A stretch of 43,779 bases of DNA, taken from positions 1-43,779 of the forward strand of contig NZ_LLXT01000107.1 in NCBI RefSeq assembly GCF_001431625.1, given 5' to 3'. This document shows positions 36,038-43,779 of this stretch, piece by piece. Source of the DNA: Stenotrophomonas geniculata ATCC 19374 = JCM 13324 (GTDB taxonomy: Bacteria > Pseudomonadota > Gammaproteobacteria > Xanthomonadales > Xanthomonadaceae). The notes below the pieces were generated by a model that saw nothing but the letters and a program-made list of their open reading frames with translations, did not search any database and was not told the DNA's origin. The translations under genes and the position numbers were made by a program. Position 1 is the first letter of the stretch. Every line of letters starts with the position of its first letter.

Positions 36038-36556
36038 ATGGCTGACCTGCCGCTGGATGCATGCCCCATGCCGTATACCCCGATCGTCGCCACCCTGGGC
36101 TACGTGCTGTCGCCCGATCGTCGCCAGGTGCTGATGATCCATCGCAATACCCGCCCCGGTGATCATCATCTGGGCAAGTACAACGGGCTGGGTGGCAAGA
36201 TCGAAGCGGACGAGGACGTGGCCGCCAGCATGCGCCGCGAGATCCAGGAAGAGGCCGGTATCGACTGCACCAGCATGCGCCTGCGCGGCACTCTCAGCTG
36301 GCCGGGTTTCGGCAAGCATGGCGAGGACTGGCTGGGCTTCGTGTTCGTCATCGATGGATTCGAGGGCACCCCGCACGGCGGCAACCACGAGGGCACGCTG
36401 GAGTGGGTGGACCTGGACAAGCTGGACACGCTGCCGATGTGGGAGGGCGACCGCAACTTCCTGCCGCTGGTGTTCGATACCGACCCTCGCCCGTTCCACG
36501 GCGTGATGCCGTACAAGGACGGCCGCATGGTGAGCTGGTCCTTCAGCCGTCTGTAA
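36038..36556 (+). CDS. NUDIX hydrolase, MutT/8-oxo-dGTPase-like
   Basis: Nucleotide-sanitising pyrophosphohydrolase of 172 residues. The NUDIX box is complete: G-x5-E-x7-REIQEEAGI within GGKIEADEDV...EEAGI at about 52-74. The later LEWVDLDKLDTLPMWEGDR and FLPLVFD resemble MTH1-type 8-oxo-dGTP diphosphatases. ATG 36068 would shorten it by ten residues and cannot be excluded. Confidence 0.88.
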   Translation: MADLPLDACPMPYTPIVATLGYVLSPDRRQVLMIHRNTRPGDHHLGKYNGLGGKIEADEDVAASMRREIQEEAGIDCTSMRLRGTLSWPGFGKHGEDWLGFVFVIDGFEGTPHGGNHEGTLEWVDLDKLDTLPMWEGDRNFLPLVFDTDPRPFHGVMPYKDGRMVSWSFSRL

Positions 36557-36594
36557 CCTGGCGAATCGTGTGGGTGCCACCCATTCCGGTGGGG

Positions 36595-36610
36595 GCCAAC
36601 CGTGGTTGGC
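36595..36610. repeat. Small REP-like palindrome
   Basis: GCCAACC, GT, GGTTGGC after the NUDIX gene, preceded by GTGGGTGCCACCC-type sequence. It resembles other REP elements of this window. Confidence 0.55.
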
Positions 36611-36630
36611 ACGCTCTTCTGGTTGATTAA

Positions 36631-36674
36631 TGCCCGGGTAATATTGACGGCCGCAAATTACCCGGGCAATATTG
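36631..36674. promoter_or_regulatory. Paired operator-like palindromes before DUF2239 gene
   Basis: TGCCCGGGTAAT (36631-36642) is the exact reverse complement of ATTACCCGGGCA (36657-36668). Each half is itself near-palindromic around CCCGGG, and CCCGGGTAATATTG and CCCGGGCAATATTG also form a direct repeat 28 bases apart. The A+T-rich ATATTG between them could include a -10 element. It is 26 bases upstream of the ATG at 36700, the position of a repressor site. Confidence 0.6.
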
Positions 36675-36699
36675 GTGCATCGCCTCTGATGCCATTGCC

Positions 36700-37317
36700 A
36701 TGCCTGCGTCCCGACTCCCTCCCTTCAGTTGCTTCGACGGCCATCGCCTGGTCGCTTCCGGTACCCCGGAGGTGGCGGCGCTGGCGCTGAAACAGCTGCG
36801 CGCCGGCAACGCTGCCGGACCGCTGCTGGTGTTCGACAACACTACCGGCCGCACCCGTGATTTCGATACGCGTGGTAGCGACGCAGAACTGCTGGCGCGG
36901 GTCATCGAAGCGTTTCCCGCAGCCGTCGAGGCGGATGCCGACATCACTGCTGAAGATGTGCCGGCAACCCCGCGCGGCCGTGGCCGCCCCAAGCTGGGCG
37001 TGGTTGCCCGCGAGGTAACGTTGTTGCCGCGCCATTGGGCGTGGCTGACCGAACAGCCGGGTGGCGCCTCCGTGGTTCTGCGCAGGCTGGTGGAGGCGGC
37101 CAGCCGTGCCGGTGCGGACAAGGACCAGCAGCGCCGCCACAGCGAGCGTGCCTATCACTTCCTGCAGACCATCGCCGGCGACCTGCCGGGTTTCGAGGAG
37201 GCGATCCGTGTCCTGTTCGCGCACGACCGGGCGGGCCTGGAAATGGCGTTGCGCAGCTGGCCCGAGGACGTGCGCAACCACGCCCTGCGCCTGGCATTCG
37301 AGAGCGCCGACGGCTGA
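36700..37317 (+). CDS. DUF2239-family protein
   Basis: Protein of 205 residues matching DUF2239 (YjhX-unrelated, small cytosolic family of unknown function): CFDGHRLVASGTPEVAAL at about 11-28, LLVFDNTTGRTRDFDTRG, the basic RGRGRPKLGVVAREVTLLPRHWAWL at about 92-116 and LPGFEEAIRVLFAHDR. The GRGRPKLG stretch looks AT-hook-like and may bind DNA. It lies behind a strong palindrome pair and 117 bases before a MATE gene. Confidence 0.82.
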   Translation: MPASRLPPFSCFDGHRLVASGTPEVAALALKQLRAGNAAGPLLVFDNTTGRTRDFDTRGSDAELLARVIEAFPAAVEADADITAEDVPATPRGRGRPKLGVVAREVTLLPRHWAWLTEQPGGASVVLRRLVEAASRAGADKDQQRRHSERAYHFLQTIAGDLPGFEEAIRVLFAHDRAGLEMALRSWPEDVRNHALRLAFESADG

Positions 37318-37434
37318 GCCATCGCGCCGTCGTTGAGCGGCGGCGCCACCTGATCGCGGGCCACGGCCCGCTTCCCCTGTGCGTGCTTTGCTGGCGGAAA
37401 CGCCGGGCAGGGCAGCCCTTGCCCAGAGAGTCCC

Positions 37435-38796
37435 ATGACCCCCCCTGTACATCCGACACCCCCGGCCGCACCACCGCTGTGGCGCACCTACCTGGCCCTG
37501 CTGCTGCCGATGCTGCTGACCAATGCGCTGCAGCTTGCCGCAGGCACGCTGGACAACATCTACCTCGGCCATCTGCTGGGGACGCAGGCGGTGGCTGCCG
37601 CCGCAGCGTTCTTCCCGGTCTTCTTCCTGCTGTTGGCCCTGGTAATGGGCCTGGCGACCGGTGCGATGGTGCTGATCGGCCAGGCCTGGGGCGCGGGCCG
37701 GCCGCAGCAGGCGCGCGCTGTGGCTGGCAGCGCGGTGGCGCTGATCCTGCTCATGTCGGTGCTGGTGATGGTCGTGGGCGGCGGTTTCGCTCCAGAGCTG
37801 CTGGTGGCACTCGGTACGCCGGCCCCGATCCTCGGCGAATCCATCGTCTATGCCCGTATCCTGCTGCTGGCGGTACCGGTGTTCTTCCTGCTGTGGCTGG
37901 CCACTGCGGTGAGCCGCGCGGTGGGCGATGCGAAGACGCCGCTGCATGCGCTGCTGCTGGCCACGGTGGTCGGCCTGCTGTGCACGCCGCTGCTGATCCT
38001 GGGCTGGGCCGGCCTGCCGCAGCTGGGCGCAGCCAGTGCGGCAGTCTCGGCGGCGCTCGCCTCGCTGCTGGCCCTGGCCTGGCTGATGTGGCGGTGGCAG
38101 CGGATGGGGCACCCGTTGGCACCGGGGCATGAGTTGCTGCGAGCGATCCGTTTCGATGGAGCACTCATCCGTCCGATGCTACGCATCGGCGTACCGTCCT
38201 CGCTGCAGATGCTCAGTCTGGCCGTGGCCGAGATCGTGCTGCTGGGCTGGATCAATCGCCACGGCTATACCGCCACGGCCGCCTACGGCGCGGTCAATCA
38301 GTTGATGAGCTGGGTGCAGCTGCCTGCGATGTCGCTGGGCATCACCGCCACCATCCTCGCCGCGCATGCGCTGGGGGCGGGACGTACGGCACGGCTGCCC
38401 GCCATCGCCCGCACCGGCGTGCTGCTTGGACTGGCGATACTGAGTGGGGTGGTGATGCTGGTTGTGGCGCTGGCGCCCTGGTTGACTGGCCTGATCCTGG
38501 CGGCGACCGACGTGCGCGAACTGGCCACGCAGCAATTGCGCACCGTGGTGTGGGGCGTGCTGGCGATGGGAGGCAGTGCGGTGCTGGTCGGAGTGATGCG
38601 AGGCGGCGGCACGGTGTTGTTGCCGGCGTTGCTGGGCATGGCGGCCGTATTGCTGCTGGAGCTGCCACTGGCGATGTGGCTGCAGTCCCGGCACGGACTG
38701 GCCGGGCTGTGGTGGGCGTGGCCGCTGGGGTTGCTGGCCATGCTGGTGATGCAGGTGCTCTGTTTTGCTCGCTGGAGGCGGGTGCAGGCTGGGTAG
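37435..38796 (+). CDS. MATE-family multidrug efflux transporter
   Basis: Cation-coupled efflux pump of the inner membrane, 453 residues with about 12 hydrophobic segments in two similar halves. N-terminal LLLPMLLTNALQLAAGTLDNIYLGHLLG and the internal second-half start GVPSSLQMLSLAVAEIVLLGWIN are the two family repeats. ATG 37435 gives the expected short cytoplasmic start. The stop lies next to a SMAG dimer. Confidence 0.92.
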   Translation: MTPPVHPTPPAAPPLWRTYLALLLPMLLTNALQLAAGTLDNIYLGHLLGTQAVAAAAAFFPVFFLLLALVMGLATGAMVLIGQAWGAGRPQQARAVAGSAVALILLMSVLVMVVGGGFAPELLVALGTPAPILGESIVYARILLLAVPVFFLLWLATAVSRAVGDAKTPLHALLLATVVGLLCTPLLILGWAGLPQLGAASAAVSAALASLLALAWLMWRWQRMGHPLAPGHELLRAIRFDGALIRPMLRIGVPSSLQMLSLAVAEIVLLGWINRHGYTATAAYGAVNQLMSWVQLPAMSLGITATILAAHALGAGRTARLPAIARTGVLLGLAILSGVVMLVVALAPWLTGLILAATDVRELATQQLRTVVWGVLAMGGSAVLVGVMRGGGTVLLPALLGMAAVLLLELPLAMWLQSRHGLAGLWWAWPLGLLAMLVMQVLCFARWRRVQAG

Positions 38797-38856
38797 TGCC
38801 GGCCGCTTGCCGGCAATCCGGAATCTTCGGGGCAGCCGGCCAGCGGCCGGCTCTAC
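38793..38856. repeat. Inverted SMAG dimer
   Basis: GTAG at 38793 heads TGCCGGCCGCTTGCCGGCA, and CTAC at 38853-38856 ends the mirror-image element GCCGGCCAGCGGCCGGC. Two GTAG palindromes facing each other, overlapping the MATE stop region and lying between convergent genes. Confidence 0.85.
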
Positions 38857-38877
38857 CACTCGGTCAGGCGGGCAGCT

Positions 38878-39528
38878 TCAGCGCCGCTGTGCCAACAGCA
38901 GGTGGAAGTGCTTTTCGCGGGTCTGGCCGTCATTGCCGGCCGCGGATTCCCGGTGGCTGCGCCAGGCCGAGACACGGAAGCCCGATACCCGCAGTGCGAG
39001 CTCCACCACATCCAGCTCATGCAGTTGGAAGTCGGCAGCGAATGGCAGGCTGCGCATGAAGCTGGCGTCGCCAAAGGCCAGGCACAGGCGGCCGCCCCGG
39101 CGCAGTACCCGCGCCAGCTCATCCAGCACCGGGGCCAGGTTCGGCCAGAAGTACAGGGTGTTGACCGCCAGCGCGGCATCCATCGCGGCATCGGCGACCG
39201 GCAGCGCATGGGCGTCGCCGTGCCGCATCGCCGCACGCTCGGCCAACCCGGCGCTGGCCAGCCGCTGGTTGCCGGCCTCGACCATGGCGGTGGACAGCTC
39301 GATGCCCAGATAGTGGCTGCCGGTGGCCTGCAGCATCAGCGGCGCGAAGGCCGCATTGCCCGGGCCGACCTCCAGGACCTGTTCACCGGCGCCGACGGCC
39401 AGCAGCCCGATCGCGGCCAGGTTGAGTGCGCCGTTGCTGCGGTTCATCGAGTCGGCGACCGCCAACGCGGCCTCGCCATGGGGCTGCCGCAGTTGTGCGG
39501 CCAGGGTGGGAGCATCCAGCATCATCAT
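38878..39528 (-). CDS. Class I SAM-dependent methyltransferase
   Basis: Methyltransferase of 216 residues. Motif I is VLEVGPGNAAFAPLML at about 50-65, followed by YLGIELSTAMVEAGNQRL (acidic motif II), MRHGDAHALPVADAAMDAA and ARVLRRGGRLCLAFGD, the layout of the Methyltransf_11 group. Substrate unknown. Two further ATG codons follow the first directly (MMM). Confidence 0.87.
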   Translation of the reverse strand: MMMLDAPTLAAQLRQPHGEAALAVADSMNRSNGALNLAAIGLLAVGAGEQVLEVGPGNAAFAPLMLQATGSHYLGIELSTAMVEAGNQRLASAGLAERAAMRHGDAHALPVADAAMDAALAVNTLYFWPNLAPVLDELARVLRRGGRLCLAFGDASFMRSLPFAADFQLHELDVVELALRVSGFRVSAWRSHRESAAGNDGQTREKHFHLLLAQRR

Positions 39529-39665
39529 CGTCCATTACAGAGTTTCGGACGTGGCGGCGGCGGGTCCGCCGGTGACCATAGCGCCGACCTTGTGGCTTGG
39601 GAAGTAGGGAAACCCCGATGCAGGGTGATGAGGAAATGTCCAACGTCGCAGTCGGTTAGATCTGG

Positions 39666-39711
39666 TTGTCCACAGGGGGTGTGGATTACGCGTGGGCAAC
39701 TTTGTGGATAA
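39666..39711. promoter_or_regulatory. Cluster of three DnaA-box-like 9-mers
   Basis: TTGTCCACA at 39666-39674, TGTGGATTA at 39680-39688 (TAATCCACA on the minus strand) and TGTGGATAA at 39703-39711 (TTATCCACA, the consensus DnaA box, on the minus strand). All lie within 46 bases of the 344-base gap between the methyltransferase and pssA genes. The rest of the gap shows nothing else clear. Confidence 0.5.
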
Positions 39712-39872
39712 GCTGCGACAGGCGCCACCCCCCTAGGCTGTCAAGATGGGTGGCGAAAAATTCACCGCTGGTGAGGACAGGTGAGGGAGCGGTGAAGGCT
39801 GGGTCCTGCCAGCGCTGTCGCCAGTGGCGGCGCTCGCGGTAACCTGTGGGCCTTGATGCTCCGTGAGACCCC

Positions 39873-40487
39873 ATGAAACGTCACTTCTCGATGCTGCGCG
39901 AATTCCAGCTGGCCGACTGGTTCACCCTGGCCAATGCTTTCTGCGGCACCGGTGCGGTCTTTGCCGCGATGCGCTTCCTGCAGGACGGCGAGCGCGGCTA
40001 CCTGCTGTTCGGCATGGCGTTGATCCCGCTGGCTTTCATCTTCGATGCGCTCGACGGGCGCATCGCGCGCTGGCGCAAGTCCAGCTCTACCCTGGGCCGC
40101 GAGCTGGACTCGCTGTCCGACGTGATCTCCTTCGGCGTGGCGCCGGCGGCGCTGGCCTATGCCTGCGGCATGCAGGGCGGCTGGGACTGGCTGGTGCTGA
40201 GCTACTTCGTCTGCTGCGGCGTCAGCCGCCTGGCGCGCTACAACGTCACCGCCGAGGCGCTGGCCGGCGACGAGGGCAAGGTCAGGTTTTTCGAGGGCAC
40301 TCCGATCCCGACCAGCCTGGTGCTGGTGATCGTGCTGGCGATCGCCGCCGGTACCGATGCCATCGGCCAGGACCTCTGGTTCGGCCAGTGGCAGATCGGT
40401 CCGTGGCAGCTGCACCCGATGGTGCTGCTGTTCGCCCTGTCCGGGTCGCTGATGATCAGCAAGACCCTGCGCATTCCCAAGCCATGA
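39873..40487 (+). CDS. pssA: CDP-diacylglycerol-serine O-phosphatidyltransferase
   Basis: Makes phosphatidylserine from CDP-diacylglycerol and serine, in the inner membrane. It has 204 residues with several hydrophobic helices. The CDP-alcohol phosphatidyltransferase motif is complete: DG-x2-AR-x8-G-x3-D-x3-D in FDALDGRIARWRK...LGRELDSLSD at about 60-86. SRLARYNVTAE and FFEGTPIPTS fit the PssA subfamily of the membrane-integral type. It is followed after 22 bases by phaE. Confidence 0.9.
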   Translation: MKRHFSMLREFQLADWFTLANAFCGTGAVFAAMRFLQDGERGYLLFGMALIPLAFIFDALDGRIARWRKSSSTLGRELDSLSDVISFGVAPAALAYACGMQGGWDWLVLSYFVCCGVSRLARYNVTAEALAGDEGKVRFFEGTPIPTSLVLVIVLAIAAGTDAIGQDLWFGQWQIGPWQLHPMVLLFALSGSLMISKTLRIPKP

Positions 40488-40509
40488 GCCAGCCCTGCGG
40501 AGGCCTGTG

Positions 40510-41574
40510 ATGACCAGCTCGGCCCATGACGCCGGCAGCAGCGATTTCGAAGCCCTGGCGCGGCAGTACTTCGGCGCCTGGGGCGATGCCCTGCGCCATG
40601 CGAGCACGCCCGGTGCGCCGGCCGGTGACGACCCCGGCAGCTGGCAGCGGTTATTCGACTGGTGGGGCCAGCTGTTGCCCGAACAGGGGCAGGGCGCACC
40701 GGAAGATGCCGTGCGCCGGTTCCGCGAACAGGCGGGCAGCTGGTACGGCACCATGCAGGAAGTGGCCGCGCGTTTCGCCGGCCGCGACGCCAGCAGCGCG
40801 GACGTGGCACAGGCCTGGCGCGAGGCGGTGCAGGGGCAGGGCGACGGCATGCTGCAGTGGATGCTGCAGGGGGCCAGTGGCAGCACCCACGCCGGCGCCG
40901 CCGTGCCCGAATTCGCCGCATGGCTGCAGCAGTTCCAGCTGCAGGCTGGCCCGTGGCTGCAGAGCCCGGCATTCGGCCCGGGCCGCGAACACCAGGCGCG
41001 CTGGCAGGCACTGCTGCGCGCACAGGAGGAATACCAGCAGCATTCGCGCGCCTACGTTGATCAGATCAGGCAGGCGCTGGATGAGGCCTTTGCGCTGTTC
41101 GAGCAGCGCCTGGCCGAGCACGAACAGCCCGGCACCCAGCTGACCAGCGCCCGCGCGATGTTCGACCTGTGGATCGAAGTGGCCGAAGAGGCCTACGCCA
41201 AGGTCGCCATGTCCGAGCCGTTCCAGCAGGTATATGCCTCGCTGGGCAACGCACAGATGCGCCTGCGCGCCGGCCTGCAGCGTGAGGTGGAACAGATGAG
41301 TGAACGCATCGGCCTGCCGACCCGCAGCGAGATGGATGCCGCACACCGCCGTATCGCCGAGCTGGAGCGCAGCCTGCGTCGCCTGCAGGCACAGGTGGCG
41401 GTGCTGGCTGGAACTGCCGAGGTGGACCCAGTGGCGCAGCCGGCGCCGGCGAAGGTGAAGCCGGCCGTACGCAAGGCCGCGAAGAAGGCCGCGCCGGCAA
41501 AGAAGGCGGCTGCGAAAAAGGCGTCAGCGAAAAAGGCCACACCTCGCACTTCCACTCGGACGCGTGACCGATGA
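40510..41574 (+). CDS. phaE: Class III PHA synthase subunit PhaE
   Basis: Non-catalytic partner of PhaC in polyhydroxyalkanoate synthesis, 354 residues. Mostly helical with many Trp in the N-terminal half, and the conserved block FDLWIEVAEEAYAKVAMSEPFQQVYASLGNAQMRLR at about 217-252 that marks PhaE. A coiled coil (IAELERSLRRLQAQVAVLAG) at about 280-300 precedes a basic tail made of AKKA/AAKK repeats (about 320-346), like histone H1 or phasin-type DNA-binding tails. ATG 40510 was preferred over GTG 40507. The stop overlaps phaC (ATGA). Confidence 0.9.
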   Translation: MTSSAHDAGSSDFEALARQYFGAWGDALRHASTPGAPAGDDPGSWQRLFDWWGQLLPEQGQGAPEDAVRRFREQAGSWYGTMQEVAARFAGRDASSADVAQAWREAVQGQGDGMLQWMLQGASGSTHAGAAVPEFAAWLQQFQLQAGPWLQSPAFGPGREHQARWQALLRAQEEYQQHSRAYVDQIRQALDEAFALFEQRLAEHEQPGTQLTSARAMFDLWIEVAEEAYAKVAMSEPFQQVYASLGNAQMRLRAGLQREVEQMSERIGLPTRSEMDAAHRRIAELERSLRRLQAQVAVLAGTAEVDPVAQPAPAKVKPAVRKAAKKAAPAKKAAAKKASAKKATPRTSTRTRDR

Positions 41575-42638
41575 AGGGGCCGCTGGGCTTCAACGCCGAT
41601 GACCTGATGCAGGAAACCCTGGCCATGCAGCGCAAGCTGATGGAAGGGCTGAAGCTGCTGCCGCAGGTGGAAGACGTGGACTATGGCGTGACCGCGCGTG
41701 AGGAAGTCTGGCGCGACGGCAAGGTGGTGCTGTACCGCTTCGTCGGCGAACAGTCACCGACCCGGCGTACGCCGCTGCTGATCGTCTACGCGCTGGTCAA
41801 CCGGCCGTACATGGTCGACCTGCAGGCTGACCGTTCGCTGGTGCAGAAGCTGCTGGCGCTGGGCCAGGACGTGTACGTGCTGGACTGGGGCTACCCGGAT
41901 CGCTCGGAGCGCTTCCAGACCCTAGAGGACTACCTGCTGCGCTACATCGATGGTGCCGTCGATGCGTTGCGTGCGCGCAGTGGTGGCCCGGTCGACCTGC
42001 TGGGTATCTGCCAGGGCGGCGTGTTCGCACTCTGCTACGCCGCGTTGCGCCGGCAGAAGCTGGGCAAGCTGATCACCATGGTCACCCCGGTCGATTTCCA
42101 GACGGACGACAACATGCTCTCGCATTGGGCGCGGCAGGTGGACGTGGACCTGCTGGTCGACACGCTGGGCAACATCCCGGCCGACCTGATGAATGCCAGT
42201 TACCTGATGCTCAAGCCGTTCCGCTTGAACGTGCAGAAGTACGTAGGCCTGCTCGACATCCTCGATGACAAGGCCGCGCTGGAGGACTTCCTGCGCATGG
42301 AGAAGTGGATCTTCGACTCGCCGGACCTGGCGGGCGAGGCGTTCCGCGACTTCATCAAGCAGTTCTACCAGGGCAACGGATTGATGAACGGCACGGTGCG
42401 GATCGGCGAGGAAGCGGTGGATCTGTCGCAGGTGACCCTGCCGGTGCTGAACATCTACGCCGAGCAGGACCATCTGGTACCGCCGGACGCCTCGCGCGCG
42501 ATGCGTGGGCGCTTGGGCACGGACGACTACACCGAGTCCAGTTTCCGCGGTGGCCATATCGGCATCTACGTGTCCGGCCGTGCGCAGCGCGAAGTGCCGG
42601 CCACGATCGATGGCTGGTTGAAGGCGCGTGACCTGTAG
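41571..42638 (+). CDS. phaC: Class III PHA synthase catalytic subunit PhaC
   Basis: Polymerises (R)-3-hydroxyacyl-CoA to polyhydroxyalkanoate on the granule surface. It has 355 residues, normal for class III. The lipase-like box has Cys as nucleophile: GICQGG with Cys147. A D in YAEQDHLVPP at about 300 and His in RGGHIGIYV at about 328 complete the triad. The pair phaE-phaC overlaps by four bases. No phaA or phaB is nearby, so precursors must come from elsewhere. Confidence 0.93.
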   Translation: MKGPLGFNADDLMQETLAMQRKLMEGLKLLPQVEDVDYGVTAREEVWRDGKVVLYRFVGEQSPTRRTPLLIVYALVNRPYMVDLQADRSLVQKLLALGQDVYVLDWGYPDRSERFQTLEDYLLRYIDGAVDALRARSGGPVDLLGICQGGVFALCYAALRRQKLGKLITMVTPVDFQTDDNMLSHWARQVDVDLLVDTLGNIPADLMNASYLMLKPFRLNVQKYVGLLDILDDKAALEDFLRMEKWIFDSPDLAGEAFRDFIKQFYQGNGLMNGTVRIGEEAVDLSQVTLPVLNIYAEQDHLVPPDASRAMRGRLGTDDYTESSFRGGHIGIYVSGRAQREVPATIDGWLKARDL

Positions 42639-42657
42639 AGTCGAGCCATGCCCGACT
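42635..42657. repeat. SMAG-like GTAG palindrome
   Basis: GTAGAGTCGAGCCATGCCCGACT: GTAG head and stem AGTCGAG/CCCGACT with one mismatch. It overlaps the phaC stop. Confidence 0.75.
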
Positions 42658-42668
42658 GACCTGGGGGG

Positions 42669-43040
42669 ATGATGACGTACCGGATTCTGTTGATTCTTGC
42701 GGCACTGCTGGCAGCGCCGCTTGCCCACACCGCACCCAGTGCGGATGCACGGCGGGAGATCGCCCAGCTGATCGCCAGCCTGGACGGCTCCCAATGCCGC
42801 TTCCAGCGCAATGGCAGCTGGCACGATGGCAGTGATGCGCGCGCGCACCTGCAGCGCAAGTACGACTACCTGCTGAAGAAGGACATGGTGGACAGCGCCG
42901 AGCAGTTCATCGAGCGCGCTGCCAGCCAGAGCAGCATGAGTGGCAAGCCCTACCGCATCCAGTGTCCGGGACAGCCTGAACAGACCGCAGCCGCTTGGTT
43001 CGGCGCACGCCTGCAGGCCCTGCGCCACCGCACGCCGTAG
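42669..43040 (+). CDS. DUF5329-like exported protein
   Basis: Small secreted protein of 123 residues. A signal peptide ends around AHTA (residue 22). The mature part, EIAQLIASLDGSQCRFQRNG and WHDGSDARAHLQRKYDYLL, ending with FIERAASQSSMSGKPYRIQC, matches the DUF5329 pattern, with two Cys that may pair. Function unknown. GGGGGGATG precedes the start. Confidence 0.8.
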   Translation: MMTYRILLILAALLAAPLAHTAPSADARREIAQLIASLDGSQCRFQRNGSWHDGSDARAHLQRKYDYLLKKDMVDSAEQFIERAASQSSMSGKPYRIQCPGQPEQTAAAWFGARLQALRHRTP

Positions 43041-43053
43041 ACATGGGGGCGGT

Positions 43054-43076
43054 GTAGAGTCGAGCCATGCTCGACT
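43054..43076. repeat. SMAG-like GTAG palindrome
   Basis: GTAG then AGTCGAGC, ATG/CAT centre, GCTCGACT: nearly perfect stem, and almost the same sequence as the element at 42635. Confidence 0.85.
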
Positions 43077-43105
43077 GCTTTTTCCCGCAGCCCAGGAGAA
43101 CCGCC

Positions 43106-43309
43106 ATGAACACCACGCCGCGCACGCTGTCGCGTTCGTTGAACGACCGCATGATTGCCGGCGTGATGGGCGGCATCGCCCACCGCTTCGGCTGGAACCC
43201 CACGCTGGTGCGGATCGTGTTCGTGCTGGTCTCGATCGGCTCGGCGGCCTTCCCTGGCATCCTGGTCTACCTGATCCTGTGGCTGCTGATGCCGAACGAG
43301 GCCGATTGA
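43106..43309 (+). CDS. PspC-domain small membrane protein
   Basis: Protein of 67 residues with a PspC domain: SLNDRMIAGVMGGIAHRFGW at about 9-28, NPTLVRIVFVLVSIGSA, and a membrane helix FPGILVYLILWLLMP at about 50-64. PspC proteins act in envelope stress responses. AGGAG precedes ATG 43106. The stop overlaps the TTG start of the next gene. Confidence 0.88.
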   Translation: MNTTPRTLSRSLNDRMIAGVMGGIAHRFGWNPTLVRIVFVLVSIGSAAFPGILVYLILWLLMPNEAD

Positions 43310-43758
43310 AGACTGCCCCTGAGCCCTGGCCGATCTGGCTGCGCGCGCTGCAGGTACTGGGCGCGGTGTGGACGTCACCCAATTCCCTGATCGGCCTGAT
43401 CGGCGGCCTGGCCGGCATGCTCGGCGGCGCGACATTGCGCTGGAGCGGCCGTGACTGTGCGTTGGTGTTCGACCGCTGGCCGTGGGGGCCGGGTGGGGCG
43501 ATCACGCTGGGCAATGTGATCCTGCATACCGGTCATGATCTGGGCATTTCGTGCCGGACCTATGCGCATCAGGCGGGGTGGGGCGTGGAGCCGCTGATCC
43601 GGCTGGACGACCACGAACGCGCGCACGTCTACCAGTACATGGTGCTGGGGCCGCTGTACCTGCCGGTGTACCTGCTGTGTGGCGGGGTGAGTGCGCGGAA
43701 TCCATTCGAGCGCGCAGCCGATTATTTCGCCCGGTACGGGCGTGGCTGGTGGCCGTAG
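43306..43758 (+). CDS. Membrane protein with HERAH motif, unknown function
   Basis: Protein of 150 residues, starting at TTG 43306 inside the pspC stop (TTGA), so probably co-translated with it. Hydrophobic segments lie at about 24-40 and 110-124. Near residue 104 it carries HERAHVYQYM in front of the second hydrophobic segment, which fits the HExxH zinc site of membrane-linked metallopeptidases, though a third ligand is not obvious. GHDLGISCRTYAHQAGWG lies before it. I cannot name a family. It ends 21 bases before the window end. Confidence 0.7.
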   Translation: MKTAPEPWPIWLRALQVLGAVWTSPNSLIGLIGGLAGMLGGATLRWSGRDCALVFDRWPWGPGGAITLGNVILHTGHDLGISCRTYAHQAGWGVEPLIRLDDHERAHVYQYMVLGPLYLPVYLLCGGVSARNPFERAADYFARYGRGWWP

Positions 43759-43779
43759 GTTCCAGCCAACGGCGCAGCC

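Noticed and set aside
39666..39711. Chromosomal origin of replication
   Set aside because: Only three boxes, no A+T-rich unwinding region and no dnaA, dnaN or gidA genes nearby.

Overview
The window is GC-rich chromosomal DNA that I assign to Stenotrophomonas, most likely the S. maltophilia complex. Three things point there: the vir gene order D4-B7-B8-B9-B10-B11-B1-B2-B3-B4-B5-B6 typical of the antibacterial type IV secretion system (X-T4SS) of Xanthomonadales, the many GTAG-headed small palindromes (SMAG/REP type), and the housekeeping neighbours (orn, ppsA/ppsR, class III PHA synthase). The species call is inferred from these features; no database was searched.

Region 1 (1-12562) is the T4SS itself. 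It holds the 3' part of virD4, a 427-base gap with repeated TGACATG motifs, then virB7 to virB11, virB1 to virB6, mostly with 4-base or short overlaps as in one long operon.

Region 2 (12563-17455) is a tandem array of small secreted, cysteine-rich DUF4189-type proteins directly behind virB6. Five copies look intact, one has a stop codon and a frameshift, and at least three more are remnants. Copy order suggests that a three-gene block (here called B-D-C) was duplicated. A relic of the virB6 3' end lies inside the array, and the last copy looks like a recombinant of two others. The array is less GC-rich to the eye than its flanks.

Region 3 (17456-23744) is an effector and immunity zone: a repeat-rich gap, a gene resembling the XAC2610-type immunity family but without a signal peptide, a GH19 peptidoglycan hydrolase effector with a C-terminal VirD4-recruitment domain (XVIPCD), a Pro/Ala-rich secreted protein of unknown role, and on the minus strand two paralogous lipoproteins followed by a class 3 lipase effector with an XVIPCD. 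VirD4 would dock the XVIPCD effectors, VirB1-B11 would deliver them into rival bacteria, and the lipoproteins and the XAC2610-like protein would protect the producer.

Region 4 (24019-43758) is ordinary chromosomal backbone: two GNAT acetyltransferases, a quinone-type oxidoreductase divergent from an HxlR regulator, tadA, orn, an EcsC-family gene, an Old Yellow Enzyme, an MscS channel, an atypical orphan gene, ppsA divergent from its regulator ppsR, DUF1249, NUDIX, DUF2239 and MATE genes, a methyltransferase, pssA, phaE-phaC and three small genes at the end. SMAG-like palindromes sit in many of the gaps.
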